9,902 bases of DNA from Bacteroidales bacterium (GTDB taxonomy: Bacteria; Bacteroidota; Bacteroidia; Bacteroidales; VadinHA17). The translations under genes and the position numbers were made by a program. Location: NCBI GenBank assembly GCA_003518245.1, contig DOZA01000152.1:1-9902 (forward strand), written 5' to 3'. The notes under the pieces were generated by a model. The model ran no database searches and was not told the DNA's origin. It saw only the letters and a program-made list of their open reading frames with translations. Shown piece by piece: positions 1-6,984 of this stretch; within the stretch, counting starts at the first letter, position 1, and each line of letters starts with the position of its first letter.

Positions 1-659
1 CAGCACAGGCTACAGGTACTGAATATATTTTCTCCGATGGTACCAGAAAGAAAGCGGGCACCATGGGCCATGCAGGTTGTACATCCTTTTTCCCTTCTAA
101 AAACCTCGGTTGTTATGGAGATGGCGGAGCAATATTCACCAATGACGATAACCTGGCAATAAAGTTACGCAGTATAACAAATCATGGCAGTACCAGGAAG
201 TATTACCATGATGATATAGGTGTTAATTCAAGGCTTGATGCCATCCAGGCCGCCATATTAAGAGTGAAGCTAAAGTATCTGGACGAGTATAATAATGCAC
301 GCAGAAATGCTGCTTCATTTTATGACAGGCAATTAAGCAGAACTGGCAGTCTTACATTACCCTTCAGGTCAAATAAGTCAACACATATTTTCCACCAGTA
401 TACTATTAAAACAGACCCCCTGCTCAGGGACGACCTTAAAAATTACCTTCAGGAAAAGAAGATACCTTCAATGGTATATTACCCCGTACCCATACACAGG
501 CAGCAGGCTTATAGTTACCCCGGTATTGAGGATGAACAATTACAGGTGAGCAACTCCTTGAGCCGATGTGTTCTGTCACTACCCATGCATACAGAACTCA
601 CCATTGACCAGCTAAGGTATATATGTGATAATATTTATAAATTCTTTAAAGAAAAGTAA
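1..659 (+). CDS. wbpE: WbpE-type sugar-nucleotide aminotransferase (DegT/DnrJ/EryC1 family), 5' end cut off
   Basis: This is the C-terminal 218 residues of a PLP-dependent aminotransferase; the reading frame is open from base 3, so the gene begins before the window. By comparison with WbpE (about 360 residues) roughly 150 N-terminal residues are missing. The visible part starts in the D-x-A-Q segment that contacts the PLP ring and then gives SFFPSKNLGCYGDGGA; its Lys (codon 99-101) is the expected Schiff-base lysine. The later NSRLDAIQAAIL segment is typical of the family. WbpE converts UDP-3-keto-GlcNAc uronic acid to the 3-amino sugar using glutamate, in the cytoplasm. The 3-N-acetyltransferase and 3-dehydrogenase genes directly downstream make this assignment much more likely than another DegT-family sugar transaminase such as a 4-aminotransferase. 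The internal ATG at 63 is not a real start because it lies within the conserved fold. Confidence 0.9.
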   Translation, partial: AQATGTEYIFSDGTRKKAGTMGHAGCTSFFPSKNLGCYGDGGAIFTNDDNLAIKLRSITNHGSTRKYYHDDIGVNSRLDAIQAAILRVKLKYLDEYNNARRNAASFYDRQLSRTGSLTLPFRSNKSTHIFHQYTIKTDPLLRDDLKNYLQEKKIPSMVYYPVPIHRQQAYSYPGIEDEQLQVSNSLSRCVLSLPMHTELTIDQLRYICDNIYKFFKEK

Positions 660-662
660 TCC

Positions 663-1241
663 ATGGATGAATATTTTGCCCATGAAACAGCAGTTATAGA
701 CGAAGGATGCAGTATAGGCAAAGGCTGCCGTATATGGCATTTTTCGCATATCATGACCGGCGCCATGTTAGGTGAAAGATGTAACCTGGGCCAGAACGTT
801 GTAATTTCACCCGGTGTTGTCCTTGGTAATAATGTCAAGGTTCAGAATAATGTATCCGTATATACAGGTGTAATATGTGAGGATGATGTGTTCCTGGGTC
901 CTTCAATGGTTTTTACGAATATTGTCAATCCAAGAAGTGCAGTAGTACGACGTGATCAATATGTTGAGACAAAAGTTGGTAAAGGAGCAAGCATAGGGGC
1001 AAATGCTACCATCATCTGTGGTAATAATATAGGTGAATATGCCTTTATTGGCGCAGGCGCTGTGGTGACAAAGGATGTTGAACCATATTCACTGGTCATA
1101 GGTAATCCTGCCAGGCATGCAGCATGGATGAGTGAATATGGGCACAGGCTTGAATTTGGAGATGATAATATAGCTGTATGCCCTGAAAATGGTGATAAAT
1201 ACAGCTTTTCAGGAAATAAAGTTTCTAAAATTATTGATTAG
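663..1241 (+). CDS. wbpD: WbpD/WlbB-type UDP-3-amino-GlcNAcA N-acetyltransferase
   Basis: A 192-residue left-handed beta-helix (hexapeptide-repeat) acyltransferase. Repeats such as IGKGCRIW, LGQNVVIS, LGNNVKVQ, IGANATII and IGEYAFIGAGAVV run from about residue 10 to 150. Signature segments of the WbpD/WlbB group are visible: GQNV (43-46), QNNVSVY (61-67), GPSMVFTN (79-86) and NPR (89-91), with the C-terminal GNPARH-AWMSEYG. The length matches the family (about 190). From family knowledge, the enzyme transfers acetyl from acetyl-CoA to the 3-amino group of UDP-GlcNAc3NA, giving UDP-2,3-diacetamido-2,3-dideoxyglucuronate, and acts as a cytoplasmic trimer. It starts 3 bases after the aminotransferase stop, so the two are surely co-transcribed. 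Its C-terminal tail (about residues 165-192, with CPENGDKY) is usual for the subgroup. Confidence 0.92.
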   Translation: MDEYFAHETAVIDEGCSIGKGCRIWHFSHIMTGAMLGERCNLGQNVVISPGVVLGNNVKVQNNVSVYTGVICEDDVFLGPSMVFTNIVNPRSAVVRRDQYVETKVGKGASIGANATIICGNNIGEYAFIGAGAVVTKDVEPYSLVIGNPARHAAWMSEYGHRLEFGDDNIAVCPENGDKYSFSGNKVSKIID

Positions 1242-1265
1242 CTTTATACCCTTAAAAATGAATCA

Positions 1266-2222
1266 ATGAGTGGAAAACCTAAAAACTTCGGACTGATAGG
1301 TGTGGCCGGCTATATAGCTGTTCGTCACCTTGCTGCTATTAAACAAACCGGTAATAACCTTCTTGCCAGCCTTGACCCATTCGATAGTGTTGGTATAATT
1401 GATTCATATTTCCCTGAATGCGACTTTTTTGTTGAGTTTGAACGGTTTGATCGCCATTTTGAAAAACTTAAAAGGTCAGGAATAAAAATAGATTATGTAA
1501 GTATCTGTTCTCCTAACTTCCTGCATGATGCACATATAAGGTTTGCACTGAGAAATAGAGCCGATGCTATTTGTGAAAAGCCTATTGTCCTTAACCCATG
1601 GAATATAGACGCATTGAAGGAGATAGAGCATGAGACGGGACAAAAAGTATATACAGTATTGCAGCTAAGGCTTCACCCTTCAATTATGGCATTGAAGGAA
1701 AGGATAACGAAAGAAAAGAAAAACCATAAGCACGATATCGATCTTACTTATATTACCAGCAGGGGAAACTGGTACAAATTCTCATGGAAAGGTAATATAC
1801 AAAAATCAGGCGGGGTAGCCACAAATATAGGGATACATTTCTTTGACATGCTCAGCTGGGTATTTGGTGATGTCCAGGATAATTATGTGCACATTCTCGA
1901 AGAAGACAAGGCGGCGGGATACCTGGAGTTGGAAAATGCCAGGGTGAGATGGTTCCTGAGCCTTGATCATAACGACCTGCCCGCAGATATAAAACAGAAG
2001 GGACAGAGGACATACAGGTCAATACTCCTTGAAGGCAAAGAGATAGAATTCAGCGGCGGCTTTGCTGATCTGCATACCGAAACATACCGGCAGATCCTTG
2101 CAGGTAAGGGCTTTGGACTGGTCGATGCGCGTAATTCGGTGCAAACAGTGTACAGGATACGAAACAGTAAGACACAGAAGAACAAAGGTGAAATGCATCC
2201 TTTTGCACTAAATAAAAAATAA
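1266..2222 (+). CDS. wlbA: WlbA/WbpB-type UDP-GlcNAcA 3-dehydrogenase (Gfo/Idh/MocA family)
   Basis: A 318-residue NAD-dependent oxidoreductase. The N-terminal Rossmann fold begins at NFGLIGVAGYIAVRHL (residues 7-22), with the 'GVAGYIA' variant of the dinucleotide loop typical of WlbA. SVGIID (41-46), YVSICSPNFLH (77-87), the catalytic lysine in CEKP (Lys105), the TYITSRGNWY segment (161-170) and NIGIHFFD (His191, Asp194) all match the WlbA/WbpB family. The enzyme oxidises C3 of UDP-GlcNAc uronic acid to the 3-keto sugar; in several characterised members the NADH stays bound and is reoxidised with 2-oxoglutarate, linking it to the following WbpE transamination. It starts 24 bases after the acetyltransferase gene, with no clear Shine-Dalgarno sequence. 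Its stop codon is immediately followed by the start of the next gene. Function is inferred from close motif agreement and from gene order. Confidence 0.93.
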   Translation: MSGKPKNFGLIGVAGYIAVRHLAAIKQTGNNLLASLDPFDSVGIIDSYFPECDFFVEFERFDRHFEKLKRSGIKIDYVSICSPNFLHDAHIRFALRNRADAICEKPIVLNPWNIDALKEIEHETGQKVYTVLQLRLHPSIMALKERITKEKKNHKHDIDLTYITSRGNWYKFSWKGNIQKSGGVATNIGIHFFDMLSWVFGDVQDNYVHILEEDKAAGYLELENARVRWFLSLDHNDLPADIKQKGQRTYRSILLEGKEIEFSGGFADLHTETYRQILAGKGFGLVDARNSVQTVYRIRNSKTQKNKGEMHPFALNKK

Positions 2223-3512
2223 ATGTACAGAGAACTTATAGACGGAAAGACCAAACTGTCAGTTATAGGACTTGGATATGTTGGTCTGCCAATTGCCCTG
2301 GAATTTGCCAGGAAGATAAAGGTAATAGCTTTTGATATAAACACCGAAAGGGTTGAAAATATGAAGAACGGTTACGACCCAAACGGGGAAGTACCTGATG
2401 AAGATTTTAAAGATATCAATATACATTTCACCGATAATCCTGAAGATCTTAAAGAAGCATCATTCCATATTATAGCGGTGCCTACACCCACTGATAAACA
2501 TAACCTGCCTGACCTGAGGCCTGTATTAGCAGCCTCGGAAACAGTAGGAAGAATACTTAAAAAAGGAGATTATGTTGTCTATGAATCAACGGTGTACCCC
2601 GGATGTACCGAGGATGATTGTATACCCGTACTTGAAGAATTCTCTTCACTTAAGTACCGTGAAGATTTTAAGGCCGGATTCTCTCCTGAAAGAATAAACC
2701 CCGGGGATAAGAAAAATACACTTATATCAATAGTAAAGGTCACCAGTGGCTGTGATGAAGAGTCAGCCGAAGAGATAGCCCAGACTTATGAAATGATCAT
2801 TGAAGCGGGGATACACAGGGCAAGCTCTATCAAAGTGGCTGAGGCTGCAAAAATCATTGAGAACACACAAAGGGATATAAATATTGCCTTCATGAATGAG
2901 CTGTCTATAATATTCAACAGGATGGGCATCAATACTTATGAGGTGCTTGAAGCCGCCGGGACCAAATGGAACTTCCTGAGATTCTTTCCCGGCCTTGTAG
3001 GCGGACACTGCATAGGTGTAGACCCGTATTACCTGTCATATAAAGCCAAAGAACTTGGTTATCACCCCCAGATGATAGACTCGGGCCGCTTTGTTAATGA
3101 CAGCATGGGAGGATACGTTGGAAAACAAACAGTTAAAAAGATCATTGCTTCATCAAAAAGCCCTAAAGGAGCAAAAGTGCTTGTTATGGGAATCACATTC
3201 AAGGAAAATGTAAGTGATATTAGAAACTCAAAAGTGGTGGATGTAATAGATGAACTCGTCGATTTCGGAGTTATTGTTGATGTGGTGGATCCCAATGCAG
3301 ATGCCGTTGAAGTAAACAGGGAATATGGCCTTAAACTGGAAGATAAACCAAAAGGTAAATATGATGCTGTTATTGTTGCAGTAAATCATGCCCAGTATCT
3401 TGATCTTGATGATGATTATTTTGGCAGCCTGATGGATAAAAACGGTATACTGGTTGATATAAAAGGTATATACCGTGATAAAATAAAGAAACTTACTTAC
3501 TGGAGCTTATAA
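2223..3512 (+). CDS. tviB: UDP-HexNAc 6-dehydrogenase (TviB/WbpO type, UDP-GlcNAc to UDP-GlcNAcA)
   Basis: A 429-residue member of the UDP-glucose/GDP-mannose dehydrogenase family, of full length. The NAD-binding motif GLGYVGLP lies at residues 16-23, followed by AVPTP and YESTVYPGCTEDDC. The middle domain has IKVAEAAKIIENTQRDINI and GTKWNFLRFFPGLVGGHCIG, with the catalytic Cys263. The C-terminal UDP-binding domain has GITFKENVSDIRNSK. ENTQRD with 'TKWNF' and the 'SPERINPGDK' segment resemble TviB/WbpO (N-acetylhexosamine uronate formation) rather than the glucose enzyme Ugd. The enzyme carries out a four-electron oxidation at C6 with 2 NAD+. The start codon abuts the wlbA stop with no gap, and the gene supplies the substrate of WlbA, so UDP-GlcNAc is the likely substrate; UDP-GalNAc remains possible. 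Confidence 0.9.
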   Translation: MYRELIDGKTKLSVIGLGYVGLPIALEFARKIKVIAFDINTERVENMKNGYDPNGEVPDEDFKDINIHFTDNPEDLKEASFHIIAVPTPTDKHNLPDLRPVLAASETVGRILKKGDYVVYESTVYPGCTEDDCIPVLEEFSSLKYREDFKAGFSPERINPGDKKNTLISIVKVTSGCDEESAEEIAQTYEMIIEAGIHRASSIKVAEAAKIIENTQRDINIAFMNELSIIFNRMGINTYEVLEAAGTKWNFLRFFPGLVGGHCIGVDPYYLSYKAKELGYHPQMIDSGRFVNDSMGGYVGKQTVKKIIASSKSPKGAKVLVMGITFKENVSDIRNSKVVDVIDELVDFGVIVDVVDPNADAVEVNREYGLKLEDKPKGKYDAVIVAVNHAQYLDLDDDYFGSLMDKNGILVDIKGIYRDKIKKLTYWSL

Positions 3513-3514
3513 GC

Positions 3515-4543
3515 ATGAATAAGAAAGTACTGGTTACAGGAGGAACAGGATATATAGGCTCGCATACAGTTGTCGAGCTGCAGAATGAAGGATTTGAAGT
3601 ATATATTATCGATAACCTGTCAAATTCTGATATCAATGTACTTGATGGTATCACCGGCATTACGGGTAAAAGACCTGCTTTTGAAAAAATAGACCTGTGT
3701 GATCATGAAAAGGTAAAAGCTTTCTTCTCGCATAATCCCGGTATTGAATCAATAATACACTTTGCAGCCTACAAGGCAGTGGGTGAATCCGTGGAAAAAC
3801 CTGTGCTTTATTACCATAATAACCTGGTGTCTCTTCTGAACCTGCTAACGTGCATGAAGGATTTCAATATCCCTTCATTGGTTTTTTCTTCCTCGTGCAC
3901 CGTATACGGTCAGCCTGATGAACTGCCTGTATCAGAAGATGCTCCCATACAGGAGGCAGTATCCCCTTATGGAAATACAAAGCAGATTGGTGAAGAAATA
4001 ATAAGAGATACAATACATTCATGTGAACAGCTTAAGGCTGTCTCACTGAGATATTTCAATCCTATAGGTGCACACCCCTCATCTTATATCGGTGAGCTGC
4101 CTATTGGTATACCTGAAAACCTGGTGCCTTATATCACACAGACAGCTGCAGGTATAAGAGATGAACTTAGAGTATTCGGCGATGATTATGATACCCCTGA
4201 CGGATCATGCATACGTGATTACCTTCACGTTGTCGATCTGGCACAGGCACATGTTGTAGCTCTAAAAAGATTGCTGGAGAAAAGAAACAAGGGTAATTAT
4301 GAAATATTTAACCTGGGAACAGGCAGGGGTGTTTCTGTATTTGAAGCTATTGAATCCTTTGAGAGAGTATCAGGGAAGAAACTGAGATACCGTGTTGTCG
4401 ACAGGCGCCCCGGAGATATTGAAAAGATATGGGCCAACCCTGCACTGGCCAATAACGAAATGAGGTGGTCAACAAAATACTCTCTTGATGATGCAATGAA
4501 ATCAGCATGGGACTGGGAATTGAGTTATCGGAAAAATAAATAA
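3515..4543 (+). CDS. galE: UDP-glucose/UDP-hexose 4-epimerase GalE
   Basis: A 342-residue extended short-chain dehydrogenase/reductase of normal GalE length. It has the NAD-binding GGTGYIGSH (9-17), IIHFAAYKAVGESV (80-93), FSSSCTVYG (124-132, Ser127 equivalent to the catalytic Ser) and the catalytic pair Tyr152 and Lys156 in SPYGNTK. LRYFNPIGAH, GIPENLVPYI and the CIRDYLHVVDLA segment are diagnostic of GalE. The enzyme interconverts UDP-Glc and UDP-Gal through a 4-keto intermediate, using tightly bound NAD, in the cytoplasm. At the position of E. coli Tyr299, known to control acceptance of N-acetylated sugars, I align Ile305 (in EKIWANPA). A smaller residue there could allow UDP-GlcNAc/UDP-GalNAc, but this is inference. 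It starts 2 bases after the dehydrogenase stop and so belongs to the operon. Confidence 0.94.
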   Translation: MNKKVLVTGGTGYIGSHTVVELQNEGFEVYIIDNLSNSDINVLDGITGITGKRPAFEKIDLCDHEKVKAFFSHNPGIESIIHFAAYKAVGESVEKPVLYYHNNLVSLLNLLTCMKDFNIPSLVFSSSCTVYGQPDELPVSEDAPIQEAVSPYGNTKQIGEEIIRDTIHSCEQLKAVSLRYFNPIGAHPSSYIGELPIGIPENLVPYITQTAAGIRDELRVFGDDYDTPDGSCIRDYLHVVDLAQAHVVALKRLLEKRNKGNYEIFNLGTGRGVSVFEAIESFERVSGKKLRYRVVDRRPGDIEKIWANPALANNEMRWSTKYSLDDAMKSAWDWELSYRKNK

Positions 4544-4563
4544 ACAAAATACCGGACCATAGT

Positions 4564-5616
4564 ATGAACAAATCATTACTAATAACCGGCGGAGCAGGTT
4601 TTATCGGCTCTCATGTTGTACGTCATTTAGTGAATAAGTACCCTTCTTACATGATTGTCAATGCTGACAAACTTACTTATGCCGGCAACCTGCAGAACCT
4701 TACCGATATTGAAAATGCGGATAATTACAGGTTTGAGAAAATAGATATAGTCAATGAAGGAGAAGTGTTTGCCTTATTTGATAAATACATGTTTGAAGGG
4801 GTGATACACCTTGCGGCAGAATCACATGTGGACAGATCAATCTCAACACCCAATGAATTTGTATACACCAATATTGTCGGTACGGTAAACCTGTTAAATG
4901 CTTCCAGGAAAACATGGAACGATCACGAAGGGAAAGTCTTTTATCATATCTCAACCGATGAGGTATATGGATCACTTGGCCCGGAAGGCCTGTTTACTGA
5001 AGACACACCATATGACCCGCGAAGTCCTTATTCGGCCTCAAAAGCCAGCTCGGATCATTTTGTACGTGCTTACCATAATACATACGGACTGCCGGTTATA
5101 ATAAGCAATTGCTCAAATAATTACGGTCCCAACCAGTTTCCTGAGAAGCTTATACCACTGGCAATAAATAATATAAAGACAGGCAGGAAAGTGCCGGTAT
5201 ATGGAAAGGGAGAAAATATAAGAGACTGGGTGTATGTTGAAGATCACGCTGAGGCTATAGATATTATTTTACACAAGGGAGTGACAGGTGAAACATATAA
5301 TATTGGTGGCAATAATGAATGGAAAAATATCGACCTGGTTTATCTGCTCTGCGAACTGATGGATCAGAAGCTTGGCAGGCCTGAGGGCGAATCAGCCTCA
5401 CTGATTACCTTTGTCAAAGACAGGGCCGGACATGATAAAAGATACGCTATTGACAGCTCGAAAATAGCCACTGAGCTGGGATGGAAACCGGCACATGCTT
5501 TCAGGGAAGGACTAAGCAAAACCATTGACTGGTACCTCGATAATCAAAAATGGTTGCAGAATGTCTTATCCGGTGATTATGAGAAATATTACGAGGAGCA
5601 ATATCTTAAACGGTAA
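4564..5616 (+). CDS. rfbB: dTDP-glucose 4,6-dehydratase RfbB/RmlB
   Basis: A 350-residue extended SDR enzyme, the usual length for RmlB. Visible motifs are GGAGFIGSHVVRHLV (9-23), DKLTYAGN (35-42), HLAAESHVDRSI (82-93), the catalytic triad region STDEVYGSLG with Thr131, Asp132 and Glu133, Tyr156 and Lys160 in SPYSASKASSD, and NCSNNYGPNQFPEKLIPL, together diagnostic of the dTDP-glucose enzyme rather than other SDR dehydratases. It converts dTDP-glucose to dTDP-4-keto-6-deoxyglucose, the precursor of L-rhamnose and other deoxysugars in surface glycans. It lies 20 bases after galE and is the last gene of the + strand operon, ending 21 bases before a gene on the opposite strand. RmlA, RmlC and RmlD are not in the window. 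Confidence 0.95.
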   Translation: MNKSLLITGGAGFIGSHVVRHLVNKYPSYMIVNADKLTYAGNLQNLTDIENADNYRFEKIDIVNEGEVFALFDKYMFEGVIHLAAESHVDRSISTPNEFVYTNIVGTVNLLNASRKTWNDHEGKVFYHISTDEVYGSLGPEGLFTEDTPYDPRSPYSASKASSDHFVRAYHNTYGLPVIISNCSNNYGPNQFPEKLIPLAINNIKTGRKVPVYGKGENIRDWVYVEDHAEAIDIILHKGVTGETYNIGGNNEWKNIDLVYLLCELMDQKLGRPEGESASLITFVKDRAGHDKRYAIDSSKIATELGWKPAHAFREGLSKTIDWYLDNQKWLQNVLSGDYEKYYEEQYLKR

Positions 5617-5621
5617 TCCTG

Positions 5622-5660
5622 ATGCTGTTCTCTTTCTTTATTGTTCCTTCAGAACAGTAT
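5622..5660. repeat. Inverted repeat between convergent genes; weak terminator candidate
   Basis: CTGTTCT (5625-5631) and AGAACAG (5651-5657) are perfect reverse complements separated by 19 bases. On the + strand RNA the stem can extend to ten pairs with one G-U (5622-5631 with 5651-5660). It spans the short gap between the rfbB stop and the DUF4270 stop and covers the last codons of the latter. The large loop and the lack of a T-run on either side make an intrinsic terminator doubtful, but it is the only dyad I see where the two operons meet. Confidence 0.25.
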
Positions 5661-6984
5661 ATGTAAGTTCAAACTTTACATTTTCTTCACCTTCCCTGTT
5701 GGCCTTGATTATAAGGTTTTCCTTACTCAGCTCAGGTAAATAGATCTCTATTACAGGCTCCAGGATTTCACCTTCATAGTACTGCTGTACAAAATTTGCT
5801 ATATTCAGCTTGTACTGGTTGTTAACTTTATTATATGAACCATCCAGGAAGGCTGCATCAACAAGGTAATCAGTCAGTATTCTCTTTGAGCCTGCACTAT
5901 CGTACCTGACCAGTATATTGGATGGTACCATTTCTTCAGTATAATCAACCTCGTTAAGGTAAACAGGCAGGTAAATCCTTGCTTTATTTATTGCCACATC
6001 ATAAGGTAATGATTTAAGAAACTCAAGGCCGGGAATAACCATCTTTGTATATACTCCTTCCATACCCTGTGCATACCCCAGGGTGTCCTTTACCGGTTCA
6101 TTTATATACTTAATTTTCTTATCAGGATCTGCCTGCTCAAAATCATGCAGAAACCTGTTATAATTGAGGCAGCTGGATTTGATAGTCAACCTGTATGACC
6201 TTGATTCCTTCTGGGTGTCGGTATAATATATTTCAAAAAAGGTGTTGTCGTTTACCATATTAAGCTCAAGCATATGATGATTCATAGTCTGAGGATATTC
6301 AAAATACAGGCCTTTGACATAATTTCTAAAGTCAATTGTATCACTTCTCAGGTATAGCAAGGAGGTGTCCCTGAGAATATATTCACCAAAAGAAACAGGC
6401 AGGTCAATTATCAGTGTAGTATCTCTCCCTTCACGAAGAGGAGGCAGTTCAAATGATCCTATGAGTTCCTTAATGGGGATATCCCTGCCTACCAGGTAGA
6501 TGGAATCGACAGATAAAACTTCGTCTGTATCATAAATATTTACAGTACTCATACCTGTCTTTTCTTTATAAACATTATTTATCAACAAATACATCTTAAC
6601 AGAAGCGATGCTATTAATACCATACCCCGGCCATGCTGCTGCAAGCCATAACTGTGTAACAAAATCTGCAGTGGTAAGTCCAAAATAGGGATCCAGTGAA
6701 GCTCCCAGGTATGACAGAGATGTATTGAATGAGGAGGCTGAATCAGTGAAAAGGGTATACATCTCAACATTTATTGTATCTGTTGCCACCAGGCTGTCAA
6801 AATCGGTCTGGGGCAGAATATTTCCTCCTATGGATGAGGGGTCTTCCTCACACGACAACACAATAAAAGATACCAGAACAGGCAGTATCAGTATATTATG
6901 TATTTGTTTTTTAATTGATCTTATTATAGAAGCCCCGGAACGTGATTGTTCAGACAATTTTATCATAAAATTCATTATACGCAT
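5638..6984 (-). CDS. DUF4270 family lipoprotein, function unknown
   Basis: From the start I prefer (ATG at 6984-6982) this is 448 residues. A hydrophobic stretch ends in the lipobox-like IVLSC, with the Cys codon at 6850-6852, followed by EEDPSS; a lipoprotein anchored after the inner membrane, perhaps exported to the outer membrane, is likely. The mature part matches DUF4270 as I know it: a TDTINVEM start, YLGASLDPYFGLTTADFVTQL, a YVKGLYFEY segment near the middle, GMEGVYTKMVIPGL, and a beta-rich C-terminus. No catalytic motif is recognisable. The preferred start has AGAGGA eight bases upstream, while ATGs at 6975 and 6966 are alternatives; the frame is also open to an ATG at 7038. The start lies inside the 3' end of the GT5-like gene (35-base overlap), so the two are probably translationally coupled. 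Confidence 0.82.
   Translation of the reverse strand: MRIMNFMIKLSEQSRSGASIIRSIKKQIHNILILPVLVSFIVLSCEEDPSSIGGNILPQTDFDSLVATDTINVEMYTLFTDSASSFNTSLSYLGASLDPYFGLTTADFVTQLWLAAAWPGYGINSIASVKMYLLINNVYKEKTGMSTVNIYDTDEVLSVDSIYLVGRDIPIKELIGSFELPPLREGRDTTLIIDLPVSFGEYILRDTSLLYLRSDTIDFRNYVKGLYFEYPQTMNHHMLELNMVNDNTFFEIYYTDTQKESRSYRLTIKSSCLNYNRFLHDFEQADPDKKIKYINEPVKDTLGYAQGMEGVYTKMVIPGLEFLKSLPYDVAINKARIYLPVYLNEVDYTEEMVPSNILVRYDSAGSKRILTDYLVDAAFLDGSYNKVNNQYKLNIANFVQQYYEGEILEPVIEIYLPELSKENLIIKANREGEENVKFELTYTVLKEQ

Noticed and set aside
63..65. ATG at 63 as the true start of the first gene
   Set aside because: The frame is open upstream and encodes the conserved segment before the PLP lysine, so the gene simply begins before the window.
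1967..2344. - strand open frame of 125 codons across the wlbA/tviB junction
   Set aside because: It lies antisense to two clear enzyme genes and shows no domain; it is a shadow frame, as are the other short frames opposite tviB, galE, rfbB, panC, panD and the flippase-like gene.
2223..3512. Annotation as UDP-glucose 6-dehydrogenase (Ugd)
   Set aside because: The ENTQRD, TKWNF and SPERINPGDK segments and the operon context point to the N-acetylhexosamine (TviB/WbpO) subgroup.
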